Positions 26,559 through 36,240 of a stretch of DNA of 43,617 nucleotides are shown here, piece after piece. Below the pieces are notes generated by a model that did not search any database, had not been told where the DNA came from, and worked only from the letters and a program-made list of their open reading frames with translations. The translations under genes were made by a program, and so were the position numbers. Position 1 is the stretch's first letter. The number at the start of each line of letters is the position of its first letter. Source of the DNA: Oricola nitratireducens (GTDB lineage Bacteria; Pseudomonadota; Alphaproteobacteria; Rhizobiales; Rhizobiaceae); contig NZ_JACZCS010000027.1 in the NCBI RefSeq assembly GCF_014904745.1, positions 1 to 43,617 of the forward strand. Reading direction: 5' to 3'.

Positions 26559-27046
26559 CCATATTCGAGAAGATCCTGGGTACCCGCGAGTTCACCGGCT
26601 GGCACATGCTGGGCGTGCTGGTGCTGTTTTTCGGCACCATCATCAGCGTCAACCTGACGCTCGCCTACTACGCCAATTCGACATGGACCGGCCTCGTCGT
26701 CCCGAACTCCTATGTCGCGAGCCAGCACTTCAACGACGTCACGGCGGAAAAACGCCGCCAGGCGGCGCTCGGCTGGTCGGCGAAGATGGATTACGAGGAC
26801 GGCGTTTTCTTCGTTGACCTGACGGACCCGGACGGCAACGCCATCCGCGACGCCGTCATCGCGGCCAAGATCGGCCACCCGGTGCAGGACCGCGACGACC
26901 AGACGGTGACGCTGCTCGCCGAGGGCGGCGCGCGCTACGCAGCGGAGGTCGCGCTGCGGCCGGGTGTCTGGAATGTTGATCTTTCGGTGACCGGCCCGAA
27001 GGGCGAAGTGTGGACCCGCGCGATCCGGTTCATGGTCAAGGGGTAG
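26555..27046 (+). CDS. ccoH: cbb3 oxidase assembly protein CcoH (FixH)
   Basis: A 163-residue protein with one N-terminal membrane anchor (GWHMLGVLVLFFGTIISVN) and a periplasmic domain containing ASQHFNDVTAEKRRQAALGW, a typical FixH stretch. It takes part in early assembly of the cbb3 complex. The start overlaps the ccoG stop by four bases; ccoI follows after 22 bp. Confidence 0.93.
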   Translation: MTIFEKILGTREFTGWHMLGVLVLFFGTIISVNLTLAYYANSTWTGLVVPNSYVASQHFNDVTAEKRRQAALGWSAKMDYEDGVFFVDLTDPDGNAIRDAVIAAKIGHPVQDRDDQTVTLLAEGGARYAAEVALRPGVWNVDLSVTGPKGEVWTRAIRFMVKG

Positions 27047-27068
27047 GTGGTTCAAGGGGTAGCATGAG

Positions 27069-29372
27069 ATGGCAGGCAGCTGCTGCGGCGGAGACCTCGG
27101 CGTAGATAACGCCATGTGTTCGACCGGTGTGCGCGACTTCACGCGGGTGGAGGAATTGATGCGCGCCGGCCATCGCGAGGAAGACGGCACGGTGCGTTAC
27201 GTGCTGTCGGTGCCGGACATCCATTGCGGCGCCTGCATCTCGGCGATCGAGCGCGGCCTGAACGGGCTGGAAGGCATCGTCTCGGCGCGGGTGAACCTGT
27301 CGCTGAAGCGCCTGACCGTTATCCTCGACAGCGCGGAACGCTCGCCCGGTTTCGTGATCGCGAAACTCGACGCGCTCGGCTATCCGGCCGCCGCCGTCGA
27401 TCTCGGCGACCTCGGCAATGTCGAGCAGAAGCGCAAGTCCGACCGCCTGCTGAAATCGCTTGCCGTCGCCGGATTCGCCGCCGGCAACATCATGCTGCTG
27501 TCGGTCTCGGTGTGGTCCGGCGCAACGGGCGCGACGCGCGACCTGTTCCACCTGATCTCCGGCCTGATCGCCATTCCGGTCGTCGCCTATTCGGGCCAGG
27601 TGTTCTTCTCCTCGGCGCTCAACGCCTTGATGGCGCGGCGTCTCAACATGGACGTGCCGATTTCGCTCGCCGTGATCCTGGCGCTCGGCATGAGCACCTA
27701 TGAAAGCCTGACCGGCGGCGCCGAAGCCTATTTCGACGCGGCGGTGACGCTGCTGTTCTTCCTGCTGATCGGGCGTTACCTCGACCAGGTGATGCGCGAC
27801 CACGCGCGCAGCGCCGTGCTCGGGCTCGCCAGGATGACGGCGCGCGGCGGCACGGTGATCGGCGCCGACGGCAAGGCGGCCTATGTGCCGGTCGACGAGA
27901 TCGTGCCGGGCATGGTGATGCGCGTCGCGCCGGGCGAGCGCATTCCCGCCGATGGCCGCATCGTCAAGGGCGCTTCCGATCTCGACCGGTCGCTGGTCAC
28001 CGGCGAAAGCGCGCCGGTTTCGGTGTCGCCGAACACCGACGTGGAAGCCGGAACGCTGAACCTGACCGGGCCGATCGACATCTCGGTCACCCGCAAGGCC
28101 GACGAATCCTTCATCGCCGAGGTCATGCAGATGATGGAGGCGGCGGAAAACGGACGCGGACGCTATGTCCGCATCGCCGATCGCGCTGCGCGGATCTATG
28201 CGCCGGCCGTGCATCTCCTGTCGCTGTTCGCCTTCGTCGCCTGGATGATCGTCACCAAAGGCGACTGGCATGCCTCGCTCTATACGGCGATCTCCGTCCT
28301 GATCATCACCTGTCCCTGCGCGCTTGGCCTCGCCGTTCCGGTGGTCCATGTCATCGGCGCGGCGCGCCTATTCGGCCAGGGCATCCTGATGAAGGACGGC
28401 TCAGCGCTGGAGCGGCTCGCCGAGGCCGATTTCGCGATCTTCGACAAGACCGGCACGCTGACGACCGGCACGCCGCGTATCGCCGCGTCGAGCATCAGCG
28501 CCGACGACGCACCGGCGGCACGCGCCCTGGCGCTGCATTCGATCCACCCGGCGTCGCGCGCCATCGCGGCCTTCCTGTCCGACGCGGACAACGCCGACAT
28601 CACCGATATTCATGAAGTGCCGGGCTATGGCGTGGAAGGCATGCTCGACGGCCGCAAGATACGGCTCGGCCGGGCGGAATGGGCCGGCCAGATCGCCGAC
28701 GTGAAGGCGGATGAAGCGCTCGCCAGGGGCGGTCTGTCCTTTGCCTCCGAGGGCGGCGAGATCGCCGGCTTCACGCTGTCGGAAACCCTGCGGCCGGGCG
28801 CGGCGGAAGCCGTCGGCGCGCTTTCGGGGCAGGGCATGACCATCGAATTGCTGTCGGGCGACAGCGCGGCTTCGGTCAAGGCGATCGCCGGGACGCTCGG
28901 CATCGCGACCGTGCGGGCGCACGCGACCCCGGCCAGCAAGATCGCCCGCATCAAGGGGCTGCAGGCCGAGGGCCACCGCGTGCTGATGGTCGGCGACGGG
29001 CTCAACGACGCGCCGGCGCTCGCCACCGGCCATGTCTCGATGGCGCCGGCCTCGGCCTCCGACATCGGACGCATGGCGGCGGATTTCGTCTTCACCCGCG
29101 ATACGATGATGTCGGTGCCGTTCGCGCGCGAGGTCGCGCTCAAGGCGGGCCGGCTGGTGCGGCAGAATTTCGGCCTCGCGATCCTTTACAACTGCATCGC
29201 GGTGCCGCTCGCCGTCGCCGGCTTCGTCACGCCGCTGATCGCCGCGCTGGCGATGTCCGGCTCGTCCATCGTCGTCGTCACCAACTCGATGCGGCTGGCG
29301 CGCGGCGGCAGGCTGCTGCCGGGCTTCAAGCGCAAGGAAAAGGCCGGGCAGTCGACGGAGGCGCTGGCGTGA
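27069..29372 (+). CDS. ccoI: Copper-exporting-type P1B ATPase for cbb3 oxidase assembly (FixI)
   Basis: A 767-residue P-type ATPase that moves copper to the site of CcoN maturation. The N-terminus has cysteine-rich MAGSCCGGD and a metal-binding domain with PDIHCGACISAIERGL. The core shows VTGESAPV, the transmembrane metal site CPCALGLAVPVVH (Cys415 and Cys417), the phosphorylation motif FDKTGTLT (Asp459) and MVGDGLNDAPALA near residue 642. The membrane-site motif CPC and the operon identify it as CcoI/CopA2 rather than a general detoxification pump. The ccoS start lies within its stop (GTGA). Confidence 0.95.
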   Translation: MAGSCCGGDLGVDNAMCSTGVRDFTRVEELMRAGHREEDGTVRYVLSVPDIHCGACISAIERGLNGLEGIVSARVNLSLKRLTVILDSAERSPGFVIAKLDALGYPAAAVDLGDLGNVEQKRKSDRLLKSLAVAGFAAGNIMLLSVSVWSGATGATRDLFHLISGLIAIPVVAYSGQVFFSSALNALMARRLNMDVPISLAVILALGMSTYESLTGGAEAYFDAAVTLLFFLLIGRYLDQVMRDHARSAVLGLARMTARGGTVIGADGKAAYVPVDEIVPGMVMRVAPGERIPADGRIVKGASDLDRSLVTGESAPVSVSPNTDVEAGTLNLTGPIDISVTRKADESFIAEVMQMMEAAENGRGRYVRIADRAARIYAPAVHLLSLFAFVAWMIVTKGDWHASLYTAISVLIITCPCALGLAVPVVHVIGAARLFGQGILMKDGSALERLAEADFAIFDKTGTLTTGTPRIAASSISADDAPAARALALHSIHPASRAIAAFLSDADNADITDIHEVPGYGVEGMLDGRKIRLGRAEWAGQIADVKADEALARGGLSFASEGGEIAGFTLSETLRPGAAEAVGALSGQGMTIELLSGDSAASVKAIAGTLGIATVRAHATPASKIARIKGLQAEGHRVLMVGDGLNDAPALATGHVSMAPASASDIGRMAADFVFTRDTMMSVPFAREVALKAGRLVRQNFGLAILYNCIAVPLAVAGFVTPLIAALAMSGSSIVVVTNSMRLARGGRLLPGFKRKEKAGQSTEALA

Positions 29373-29527
29373 ATGTCCTGATCTTCCTGGTGCCGATCGC
29401 GCTCGGCCTCGGCGTGCTGGGCCTCGGCGCATTCCTGTGGTCGATCAGGACCGGCCAGTACAACGACCTCGACGGCGCCGCGGAGCGGATATTGGACGAG
29501 GACGCGGACGAGAAGCCGCTGGGTTAG
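29369..29527 (+). CDS. ccoS: cbb3 oxidase maturation protein CcoS
   Basis: A 52-residue single-span membrane protein, starting with GTG at 29369 inside the ccoI stop region. It reads VNVLIFLVPIALGLGVLG, then AFLWSIRTGQYNDLDGAAER and ILDEDADEKPLG. The W-x-x-x-x-G-Q-Y-D-D-L-like stretch after the helix is the mark of CcoS, which is required for insertion of cofactors into CcoN. Last gene of ccoGHIS. Confidence 0.93.
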   Translation: MNVLIFLVPIALGLGVLGLGAFLWSIRTGQYNDLDGAAERILDEDADEKPLG

Positions 29528-29536
29528 GGTTTCGGT

Positions 29537-30259
29537 CTAAGGGTTTTTGGCCAAGACGTCGTCGATTGCAGCCGAAATCCACTGTGTGATTAGGGACCTG
29601 GCTTCCCATATTTCCATCGGCTTTTCGTGCGGTGGGAACTTTGGGCTCGGATGATGCCGCCCATCCGTATTTGCTGTTTGACGAAATCGCCTCTCTTCCT
29701 TTTCCGAAATACCAGAGTTGGGAAACTCTCGAATGGCTTCGTATGCTTTGTACAGCTCTATCCAACCTGGCTTTCCCTCCATGTATCGCAAGGCGCTTCC
29801 GATATCCGGTTTCAGATCCGTCGCGCGCATCCAAAGCTGCGCTCTTGATGGCGCGGGAGGCGGCTCGATTACGTTGCCATCAGAGTCCGAGACTGTAACC
29901 TCAACGATCCCGCCGCGGAGGCGCATCATACCGGCTTCAGCCTCAATTCGGATATGCTTACGCGGCTTCCCGTCGGGGACAAACTCGATCACGGCACTAT
30001 TAACGATAGGATCGGCATCCGCGTTTTTCGCCATGACTACATTGAGGGTTCGGAATAACTGCTTACCGGCGTCATGCACCTCCTTACTTGTGGTGAGGCC
30101 GTCGAATCCCGATGATCTAAGGGCTAGGTAGTTTCCGTGCTCATGTTCGACTTCCTCGACAAAAGGATCAAAGGGCGGCTTGAGAAATACTCGCCATCTT
30201 TCCTTGTCGTCATCGTTGCCGATCAGTTCGATGCCCCACTGATTGGTTGCCCGGTTCAT
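29537..30259 (-). CDS. Hypothetical protein of unusual base composition
   Basis: A 240-residue soluble protein I do not recognise. It begins MNRATNQWGIELIGNDDD and continues with KERWRVFLKPPFDPFVEEVE, YLALRSSGFDGLTTSKEVHD, IRIEAEAGMMRLRGGIVEVT, PPPAPSRAQLWMRATDLKP, and near the end WISAAIDDVLAKNP. It has no signal peptide or membrane segment. Local G+C is close to one half, well below its neighbours, and codon use differs (more A- and T-ending codons). That points to recent transfer. It is convergent with ccoS at 9 bp. No partner gene or mobile-element end was found; the 94-bp gap on its 5' side (30260-30353) holds nothing I can name. Confidence 0.65.
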   Translation of the reverse strand: MNRATNQWGIELIGNDDDKERWRVFLKPPFDPFVEEVEHEHGNYLALRSSGFDGLTTSKEVHDAGKQLFRTLNVVMAKNADADPIVNSAVIEFVPDGKPRKHIRIEAEAGMMRLRGGIVEVTVSDSDGNVIEPPPAPSRAQLWMRATDLKPDIGSALRYMEGKPGWIELYKAYEAIREFPNSGISEKEERRFRQTANTDGRHHPSPKFPPHEKPMEIWEARSLITQWISAAIDDVLAKNP

Positions 30260-30353
30260 TTGCGCTCCCGGCGCTGGGTCTTTGGGTTAGCTCAACAGCA
30301 ACATAGTGGCTTCGCCGCTCATTCCCAAGCGGCGGGGCGGCGCGGGCGGAACC

Positions 30354-31271
30354 TTATTGGTGCCGCCTCTGGCGCACCGCCAGCCGCTCCCGATGCAGCG
30401 TATAGATGCCCGAGGCCATGATGATCGCCGCGCCGACCAGCGTCCACCCGTCCGGCAGTTGCGAGAACACCAGCCAGCTCAGTCCCGTGCTCCAGACGAT
30501 CATGGTGTATTGCAGCGGCGCCAGCGTCGCTGCCTCGGCAAGTTCGAGGGCGCGAATGATGAGGAGTTCGCCGGTCCCCGCGGCACAGGCAAGAAGCAGG
30601 ATCAGCAGCACCTGCTGACCGCTCGCCGGCGTCTGCCAGACGAAGAGCATGGGCACGGTCAGAAGCGCGACGCTGCTGATCGCCGTGTAGGTAATGGTCG
30701 TCACCGTCCGGTCCACCGGCCCGAGGATGCGCGACAGGATCTGGCGCACCGCAAACAGCGAGGCGGCCGCGAGAACCACGAAGATCGCGGGATGCAAAAG
30801 GCCGAGCCCCGGCCGGATTATGATCAACGTGCCGATGAAGCCGATCGTCACGGCCGTCCAGCGGCGGATGCCGACCGTCTCGCGCAGGATGAGAGCGGCC
30901 AGTATCGTCACCGCGAAGGGCGCGACGAAACTGACGGCGACAGCATCGGCCAGCGGAACATAGCCGACAGCGAAGATGAAGGCGGACGCCGACATCGCGG
31001 CCGCGCAACCGCGCAGGATCTGCAAGCCGGGGCGCTTTGTTTTCAAAACGGGAAGGCCGCGCGTGGCGAGAAACCAGATACCGGCGCTCAGCAGCCCGAG
31101 CTGGCGGAACCAGGCGATCTGGAAGGGTTGAAAATCCCGGGTGAGATATTTTGCGGTCGCGTCGGCAACCGAAAAGAACATGAATCCCAGAATCATCAGG
31201 CCGATACCGAAGCCGGTTCGGTTGACGCGTGGCGGTTCGACTGCTGCGATGGGGGCGTTAGGGTAGGGCAT
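30354..31271 (-). CDS. EamA-family (DMT superfamily) transporter
   Basis: A 305-residue inner-membrane protein with about ten hydrophobic segments arranged as two EamA repeats. Visible stretches include GIGLMILGFMFFSVADATAK, SASAFIFAVGYVPLADAVAV, FVAPFAVTILAALILRE, WTAVTIGFIGTLIIIRPG and, in the second half, APLQYTMIVWSTGLSWLVF with GWTLVGAAIIMASGIY. Members export or import amino acids, purines or other metabolites; the substrate here is unknown. It lies 64 bp downstream of, and on the same strand as, the PccR-type regulator gene, but no shared function is evident. Confidence 0.88.
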   Translation of the reverse strand: MPYPNAPIAAVEPPRVNRTGFGIGLMILGFMFFSVADATAKYLTRDFQPFQIAWFRQLGLLSAGIWFLATRGLPVLKTKRPGLQILRGCAAAMSASAFIFAVGYVPLADAVAVSFVAPFAVTILAALILRETVGIRRWTAVTIGFIGTLIIIRPGLGLLHPAIFVVLAAASLFAVRQILSRILGPVDRTVTTITYTAISSVALLTVPMLFVWQTPASGQQVLLILLLACAAGTGELLIIRALELAEAATLAPLQYTMIVWSTGLSWLVFSQLPDGWTLVGAAIIMASGIYTLHRERLAVRQRRHQ

Positions 31272-31335
31272 TCGGTCTGCCCTTATCCTTTTCCGCCGCG
31301 CAAAGCCATCGGACAGTCAAGCGCTTGGGCGAGGC

Positions 31336-32754
31336 CTACTCGAAACTGAAGGGCACCGTGTCGCGCGCGGTCTCGTCCACGAACAGCTTGTGCTTGAGCG
31401 GCGGCACGGCGCGCTGGTGGCAGTCTTTCCTCTCGCAGATTCGGCAGGAGATGCCGATCGGCTCGAAGGCCTCGTTGCGGGCGATGTCGAGGTCGTCGGC
31501 ATAGACGAGTTCGCCCGCGTGGCGCACCTCGCAGCCGAGCGCGAGCGCGTAGCGTTGCACCGGCCGGCGGAAGCCGCCGCCGGGTTTCGACACCGTCGTC
31601 GCAAGGCACAAATAGCGAATCCCGTCAGGGGTTTCTGCCAGTTGCCTGATGATCCGGTTCGGCGTCTCGAAGGCCGAATGGACGTTCCACAAGGGGCAGG
31701 CGGAGCCGAATCTCGCGAATTGCAGCTTGGTGGCGGAGTGGCGCTTGGTGATGTTGCCGGCCTGGTCGACGCGGGCGAAGAAGAACGGCACGCCCTTCAG
31801 CCCCGGCCGCTGCAATGTCGAGAGCCGGTGGGAGACCTGCTCCAGCGAGGCGCCGAAGCGGTCGCCGAGAAGCTCGATGTCGTGGCGCAATTCGCGCGCG
31901 GCGTCGAGGAAGGTCGCGTAGGGCAGGACGGTGGCGCCGGCAAAATAGTTGGCAAGCCCGATCCGGCAGATCGCGCCGGCGTCGCGCGAGCGGAATTCGG
32001 CCTTTTCGACGATCTGTTGAATCGCGTCGGAATGGGCGAGCAGGGCGAGCTGGTGGGCGATCTGGAAGGCGTGGGTGGCCGGCGACAGGCGCGGATTGAG
32101 CGCCAGCACGCGGCTTTCCGGCGCGTAGCGGCGCAACGCGCCCGGTTCCGCCGCATCGCCGCCGACGATGACGCGCACGCCGTGCTCGCGCTCGATGTGG
32201 TCGGCAAGGGTGCGGGCGCGGTTGGCGGTCTCGCCGCCGAGCCGGGCGGCGAGGCGCTCGGCCTCGCGGTCGAGCCCGTCGACATAGTTGTCCATGTAGT
32301 GGAAAAAGTCGCGCACCTCCTCATAGGGCGTCGGGTCGGACTGCGCGCCGGTGCGCTCCAGCGTGTCGTCGAGCTCGGCGAGGCGCTCGCCGGCGCGGCG
32401 CAGCGCCTGGTGCATCGAGAGGAAGGCATGCGCGACGGCGGGCGTGTTCTGGACGACGAGCTTCAGGTCCTGGGCCGGCGGCTGCTGGCCGCCGAACAGC
32501 GGGTCGGCCAGCGCCTCGGCGAGATCGGCGAGCAGCCGGTCATCCTCGTTGCCGGACAATTCCTTGATATCGACGGAGAATATGTCGGCGAGCGCGAGCA
32601 GCACCGGGGCGGTGATGTGGCGCTGGTTGTTTTCGAGCTGGTTGAGATAGCTGGTCGAAATGCCGAGCTGGGCGGCGAAGGCCGATTGCGTCAGCCCGTG
32701 GCCCTGGCGGATGGTGCGGATCTTGCGACCGGCAAAGACTTTCCGTGCGCGCAT
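31336..32754 (-). CDS. Short-chain fatty acyl-CoA-responsive XRE regulator (ScfR/PccR type)
   Basis: A 472-residue regulator. An N-terminal XRE helix-turn-helix (IRTIRQGHGLTQSAFAAQLG, then ISTSYLNQLENNQRHITAP) is followed by a long ImmA/IrrE-like middle domain with SPATHAFQIAHQLALLAHSD and DAGAICRIGLANYFAGA. The C-terminal domain has three cysteines spaced C-x2-C-x4-C (437, 440, 445 in ISCRICERKDCHQ). This layout is that of the ScfR family: PccR controls propionyl-CoA carboxylase in Rhodobacter, and RamB-like members control glyoxylate or acetate genes. It is divergent from pccB with a 135-bp gap carrying TTTGC repeats, so control of the propionyl-CoA pathway is the likely role. The ligand would be an acyl-CoA intermediate. 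Confidence 0.88.
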   Translation of the reverse strand: MRARKVFAGRKIRTIRQGHGLTQSAFAAQLGISTSYLNQLENNQRHITAPVLLALADIFSVDIKELSGNEDDRLLADLAEALADPLFGGQQPPAQDLKLVVQNTPAVAHAFLSMHQALRRAGERLAELDDTLERTGAQSDPTPYEEVRDFFHYMDNYVDGLDREAERLAARLGGETANRARTLADHIEREHGVRVIVGGDAAEPGALRRYAPESRVLALNPRLSPATHAFQIAHQLALLAHSDAIQQIVEKAEFRSRDAGAICRIGLANYFAGATVLPYATFLDAARELRHDIELLGDRFGASLEQVSHRLSTLQRPGLKGVPFFFARVDQAGNITKRHSATKLQFARFGSACPLWNVHSAFETPNRIIRQLAETPDGIRYLCLATTVSKPGGGFRRPVQRYALALGCEVRHAGELVYADDLDIARNEAFEPIGISCRICERKDCHQRAVPPLKHKLFVDETARDTVPFSFE

Positions 32755-32755
32755 G

Positions 32756-32778
32756 TTTGCAACTTCGCTATTTGCTAT
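32756..32778. promoter_or_regulatory. Candidate ScfR/PccR operator next to the regulator start codon
   Basis: TTTGCAAC at 32756-32763 and TTTGCTAT at 32771-32778 are two near copies of the TTTGCAAA-type half-site used by PccR and RamB regulators. The first copy begins one base upstream of the regulator's ATG, so binding would repress its own gene; a further TTTG follows at 32779-32782. The pccB start lies 111 bp further on. The match is by eye to a remembered consensus. Confidence 0.5.
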
Positions 32779-32889
32779 TTGATTTTTTACTAAATCCGCT
32801 TGCTTGCTTTTTCAACCCTAGCTGCGCAGGTTCGAAACGATTACGAAACCCGTTCGGGAAACGCGCGGGAACCGATTGAAAGGGCTCAA

Positions 32890-34422
<1,533 letters not shown>

Positions 34423-34510
34423 GGGGAAGCCTGCGCATCGATGGCTGCAATCCTCCGCTTCTGCTCTATAAATCCTGGTGGAACCCAACCTCCAGGAAGG
34501 ACTCGATTTG

Positions 34511-35428
34511 ATGACTGACGACACCAAATTCCCGCCCGAGAAGAACCTGCCCGCCGGCTATGTGCCGCCGAAGGTCTGGACGTGGGACGAGGAGAATGGC
34601 GGCGAGTTCGCCTCGACCAACCGGCCGACCGCCGGCGCGCAGTTCGACAGGGACCTGCCGGTCGGCAAGCACCCGCTACAGCTCTATTCGCAGGGCACGC
34701 CGAACGGGGTGAAGGTCACGGTGATGCTGGAGGAACTGCTCGAAGCCGGGTATTCGGACGCCGAGTACGACGCCTGGCTGATCCGTATCGGCAGGGGCGA
34801 CCAGTTCGGCTCCGGCTTCGTCGCGGTCAATCCGAATTCCAAGATCCCGGCGATGATGGATCACGCGCCGAAGGGCGGCGGCGAGCCGATCCGGCTGTTC
34901 GAATCCGGCTCGATCCTCGTCTATCTGGCCGAGAAATTCGGCGCTTTCCTGCCGACGGACGTCCGGACCCGCGCCGAGACGATGAACTGGCTGTTCTGGC
35001 AGATGGGGTCCGCGCCCTATCTCGGCGGCGGCTTCGGCCATTTCTATGCCTATGCGCCGATGAAGATCAAATACGCGATCGACCGCTACGCGATGGAGGT
35101 GAAGCGCCAGATGGACGTGCTCGACCGGCACCTCGCCGGCCACGAGTACATGGCCGGCAATGAATACACGATCGCCGACATGGCGATCTGGCCCTGGTAC
35201 GGGCGCATGGCCGCCGGACAGTCCTATGGCGATTCCGGCAATTTCCTCGCCGTCGACGACTATCCGAATGTCCAGCGCTGGACGAAACAGATCGCGGAAC
35301 GCCCGGCGGCAAAGCGCGGCACCATGGTCAATCGCACGGCCGGCAAGCCCGAAAGCCAACTGTGGGAGCGCCACGACGCCTCCGACTTCGACACGAAGAC
35401 GCAGGACAAGATCGAGGACGCCGCCTGA
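34511..35428 (+). CDS. yghU: YghU-type glutathione S-transferase (disulfide-bond reductase)
   Basis: A 305-residue protein of the nu-class GST family, which binds two glutathiones and reduces organic disulfides. It matches Escherichia coli YghU strongly: WTWDEENGGEFASTNRP, LPVGKHPLQLYSQGTPNGVK, VTVMLEELLEAG, YDAWLIRIGRGDQFGSGFV, VNPNSKIPAMMDH, LFESGSILVYLAEKFG, TMNWLFWQMGSAPYLGGGFG and YTIADMAIWPWYG. The ATG at 34511 follows AGGAAGG; the frame open from 34478 is not supported. The next small gene starts inside its stop (TGATG). Its place between pccB and pccA has no obvious metabolic reason. Confidence 0.95.
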   Translation: MTDDTKFPPEKNLPAGYVPPKVWTWDEENGGEFASTNRPTAGAQFDRDLPVGKHPLQLYSQGTPNGVKVTVMLEELLEAGYSDAEYDAWLIRIGRGDQFGSGFVAVNPNSKIPAMMDHAPKGGGEPIRLFESGSILVYLAEKFGAFLPTDVRTRAETMNWLFWQMGSAPYLGGGFGHFYAYAPMKIKYAIDRYAMEVKRQMDVLDRHLAGHEYMAGNEYTIADMAIWPWYGRMAAGQSYGDSGNFLAVDDYPNVQRWTKQIAERPAAKRGTMVNRTAGKPESQLWERHDASDFDTKTQDKIEDAA

Positions 35429-35805
35429 TGGCCAAGCTGCCGGACATGACCAAGCATCGCGGCTTTCCGTCGGGAATGCCCGGCACGGGATTCCAGTTCA
35501 CCATCCGCCGCGCCAATCCGAAGGGCGTGTCGCCGATCGTCGAGCGCAAGCGCTATCCCGACCGCGACAAGACGGAAGCGCTCGCCGACGCCGCCTTCAT
35601 GCACGCGCTGTGGCACCATTTCGGGACCGAGCCGTTCGAACGCGGCAATCTCGACGCCCGGCGGCTGTCCTTCCTGTTCAACCGCGAGGTCGTGCCGGCG
35701 GAAAAGCCCTTCGACCCGGCCTCCTACGAGGCGATGCTGCAAATCGACGAAGACGTGGCCCGGGCGAGTTTTCCCGAAGCCTTTGAGGATGTGATGGAGG
35801 TGTGA
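35428..35805 (+). CDS. Small conserved-looking protein of unknown function
   Basis: A 125-residue soluble protein starting MAKLPDMTKHRGFPSGMPG and continuing TGFQFTIRRANPKGVSPIVE, EALADAAFMHALWHHFGTEP, RRLSFLFNREVVPAEKPFD and SFPEAFEDVMEV. It shows no signal peptide, membrane segment or known motif. Its ATG overlaps the yghU stop, so the two are translated together. The high G+C and codon use match the surrounding core genes, which suggests an old resident of the locus. The repeat-bounded DUF559 cassette begins 6 bp after its stop. Confidence 0.7.
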   Translation: MAKLPDMTKHRGFPSGMPGTGFQFTIRRANPKGVSPIVERKRYPDRDKTEALADAAFMHALWHHFGTEPFERGNLDARRLSFLFNREVVPAEKPFDPASYEAMLQIDEDVARASFPEAFEDVMEV

Positions 35806-35811
35806 CGCGAT

Positions 35812-35891
35812 CCTTCTCCCCCCTTGGAGGGGGAGAAAGCAAAAGCTTGGGCTTGGCGGAGCCAAGTCCTTAGCTTTTGCAAGAGAGGGGG
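35812..35891 (+). repeat. Structured repeat, copy 1 (left end of the DUF559 cassette)
   Basis: From left to right: hairpin CTTCTCCCCC/GGGGGAGAA; then GCAAAAGCT (35839-35847) pairing with AGCTTTTGC (35872-35880), enclosing a second stem CTTGGC/GCCAAG (35852-35857 with 35861-35866); then AAGAGAGGGGG. Over some 58 bp from AGAAAGC to the right end it differs from copy 3 (43380-43456) at only two bases. The GAGAGGGGG end lies where the Shine-Dalgarno of the DUF559 gene is needed. Confidence 0.8.
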
Positions 35892-35897
35892 ACGGAT

Positions 35898-36239
35898 GTG
35901 GGAGACAAGAGGCTGCGGACCTTCGCCAAGGCGATGCGCAAGGAGCCGACGGATGCGGAATATGCGCTTTGGCAGATGCTGAGGTCCCGCAAGCTGAACG
36001 GAATGAAATTCAGGCGGCAGGAGCCGCTCGGGCCATACATATGCGATTTCGTCTGCCACGCGCGCAAACTGATCGTCGAAGCGGACGGGTCGCAACATGA
36101 GGGATCGAAGCGTGATGCGTGTCGTGACCGATATTTTGAAGACCAGGGTTACCGGACGATCAGGGTCCGGAACGAGGATATTTTGGAGGACGCGGATGCA
36201 GTCGCATTGCGGATCATCGATGAAGCGGGCGGGCGCTAA
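35898..36239 (+). CDS. DUF559 domain protein (Vsr/PD-(D/E)XK-like endonuclease fold)
   Basis: A 113-residue protein of the DUF559 family, related in fold to very-short-patch-repair and restriction endonucleases. Visible family stretches are TDAEYALWQMLRSRKLNGMK, FRRQEPLGPYICDFVCHARK, LIVEADGSQHEGSKRDACRD and YFEDQGYRTIRVRNEDIL. The likely metal-binding and catalytic residues Asp50, Glu61 and Asp63, with Gln66-His67, are kept, so it may be active. GTG at 35898 after GAGAGGGGG is the best start; a TTG at 35877 would begin inside the repeat. The stop at 36237-36239 is followed at once by the second repeat. No methylase, helicase or mismatch-repair partner is adjacent. G+C is lower than the neighbours. 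DNA target and role are unknown. Confidence 0.85.
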   Translation: MGDKRLRTFAKAMRKEPTDAEYALWQMLRSRKLNGMKFRRQEPLGPYICDFVCHARKLIVEADGSQHEGSKRDACRDRYFEDQGYRTIRVRNEDILEDADAVALRIIDEAGGR

Positions 36240-36240
36240 T

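Noticed and set aside
35877-35897. TTG start for the DUF559 gene
   Set aside because: It lies within the repeat, and the Shine-Dalgarno-like GAGAGGGGG would be inside the coding part; GTG at 35898 fits better.
35724-36098. Minus-strand frames here and at 43199-43585 that share PPLLQKLRTWLRQ
   Set aside because: The shared peptide is only the translation of the structured repeats on the other strand, not a protein family.
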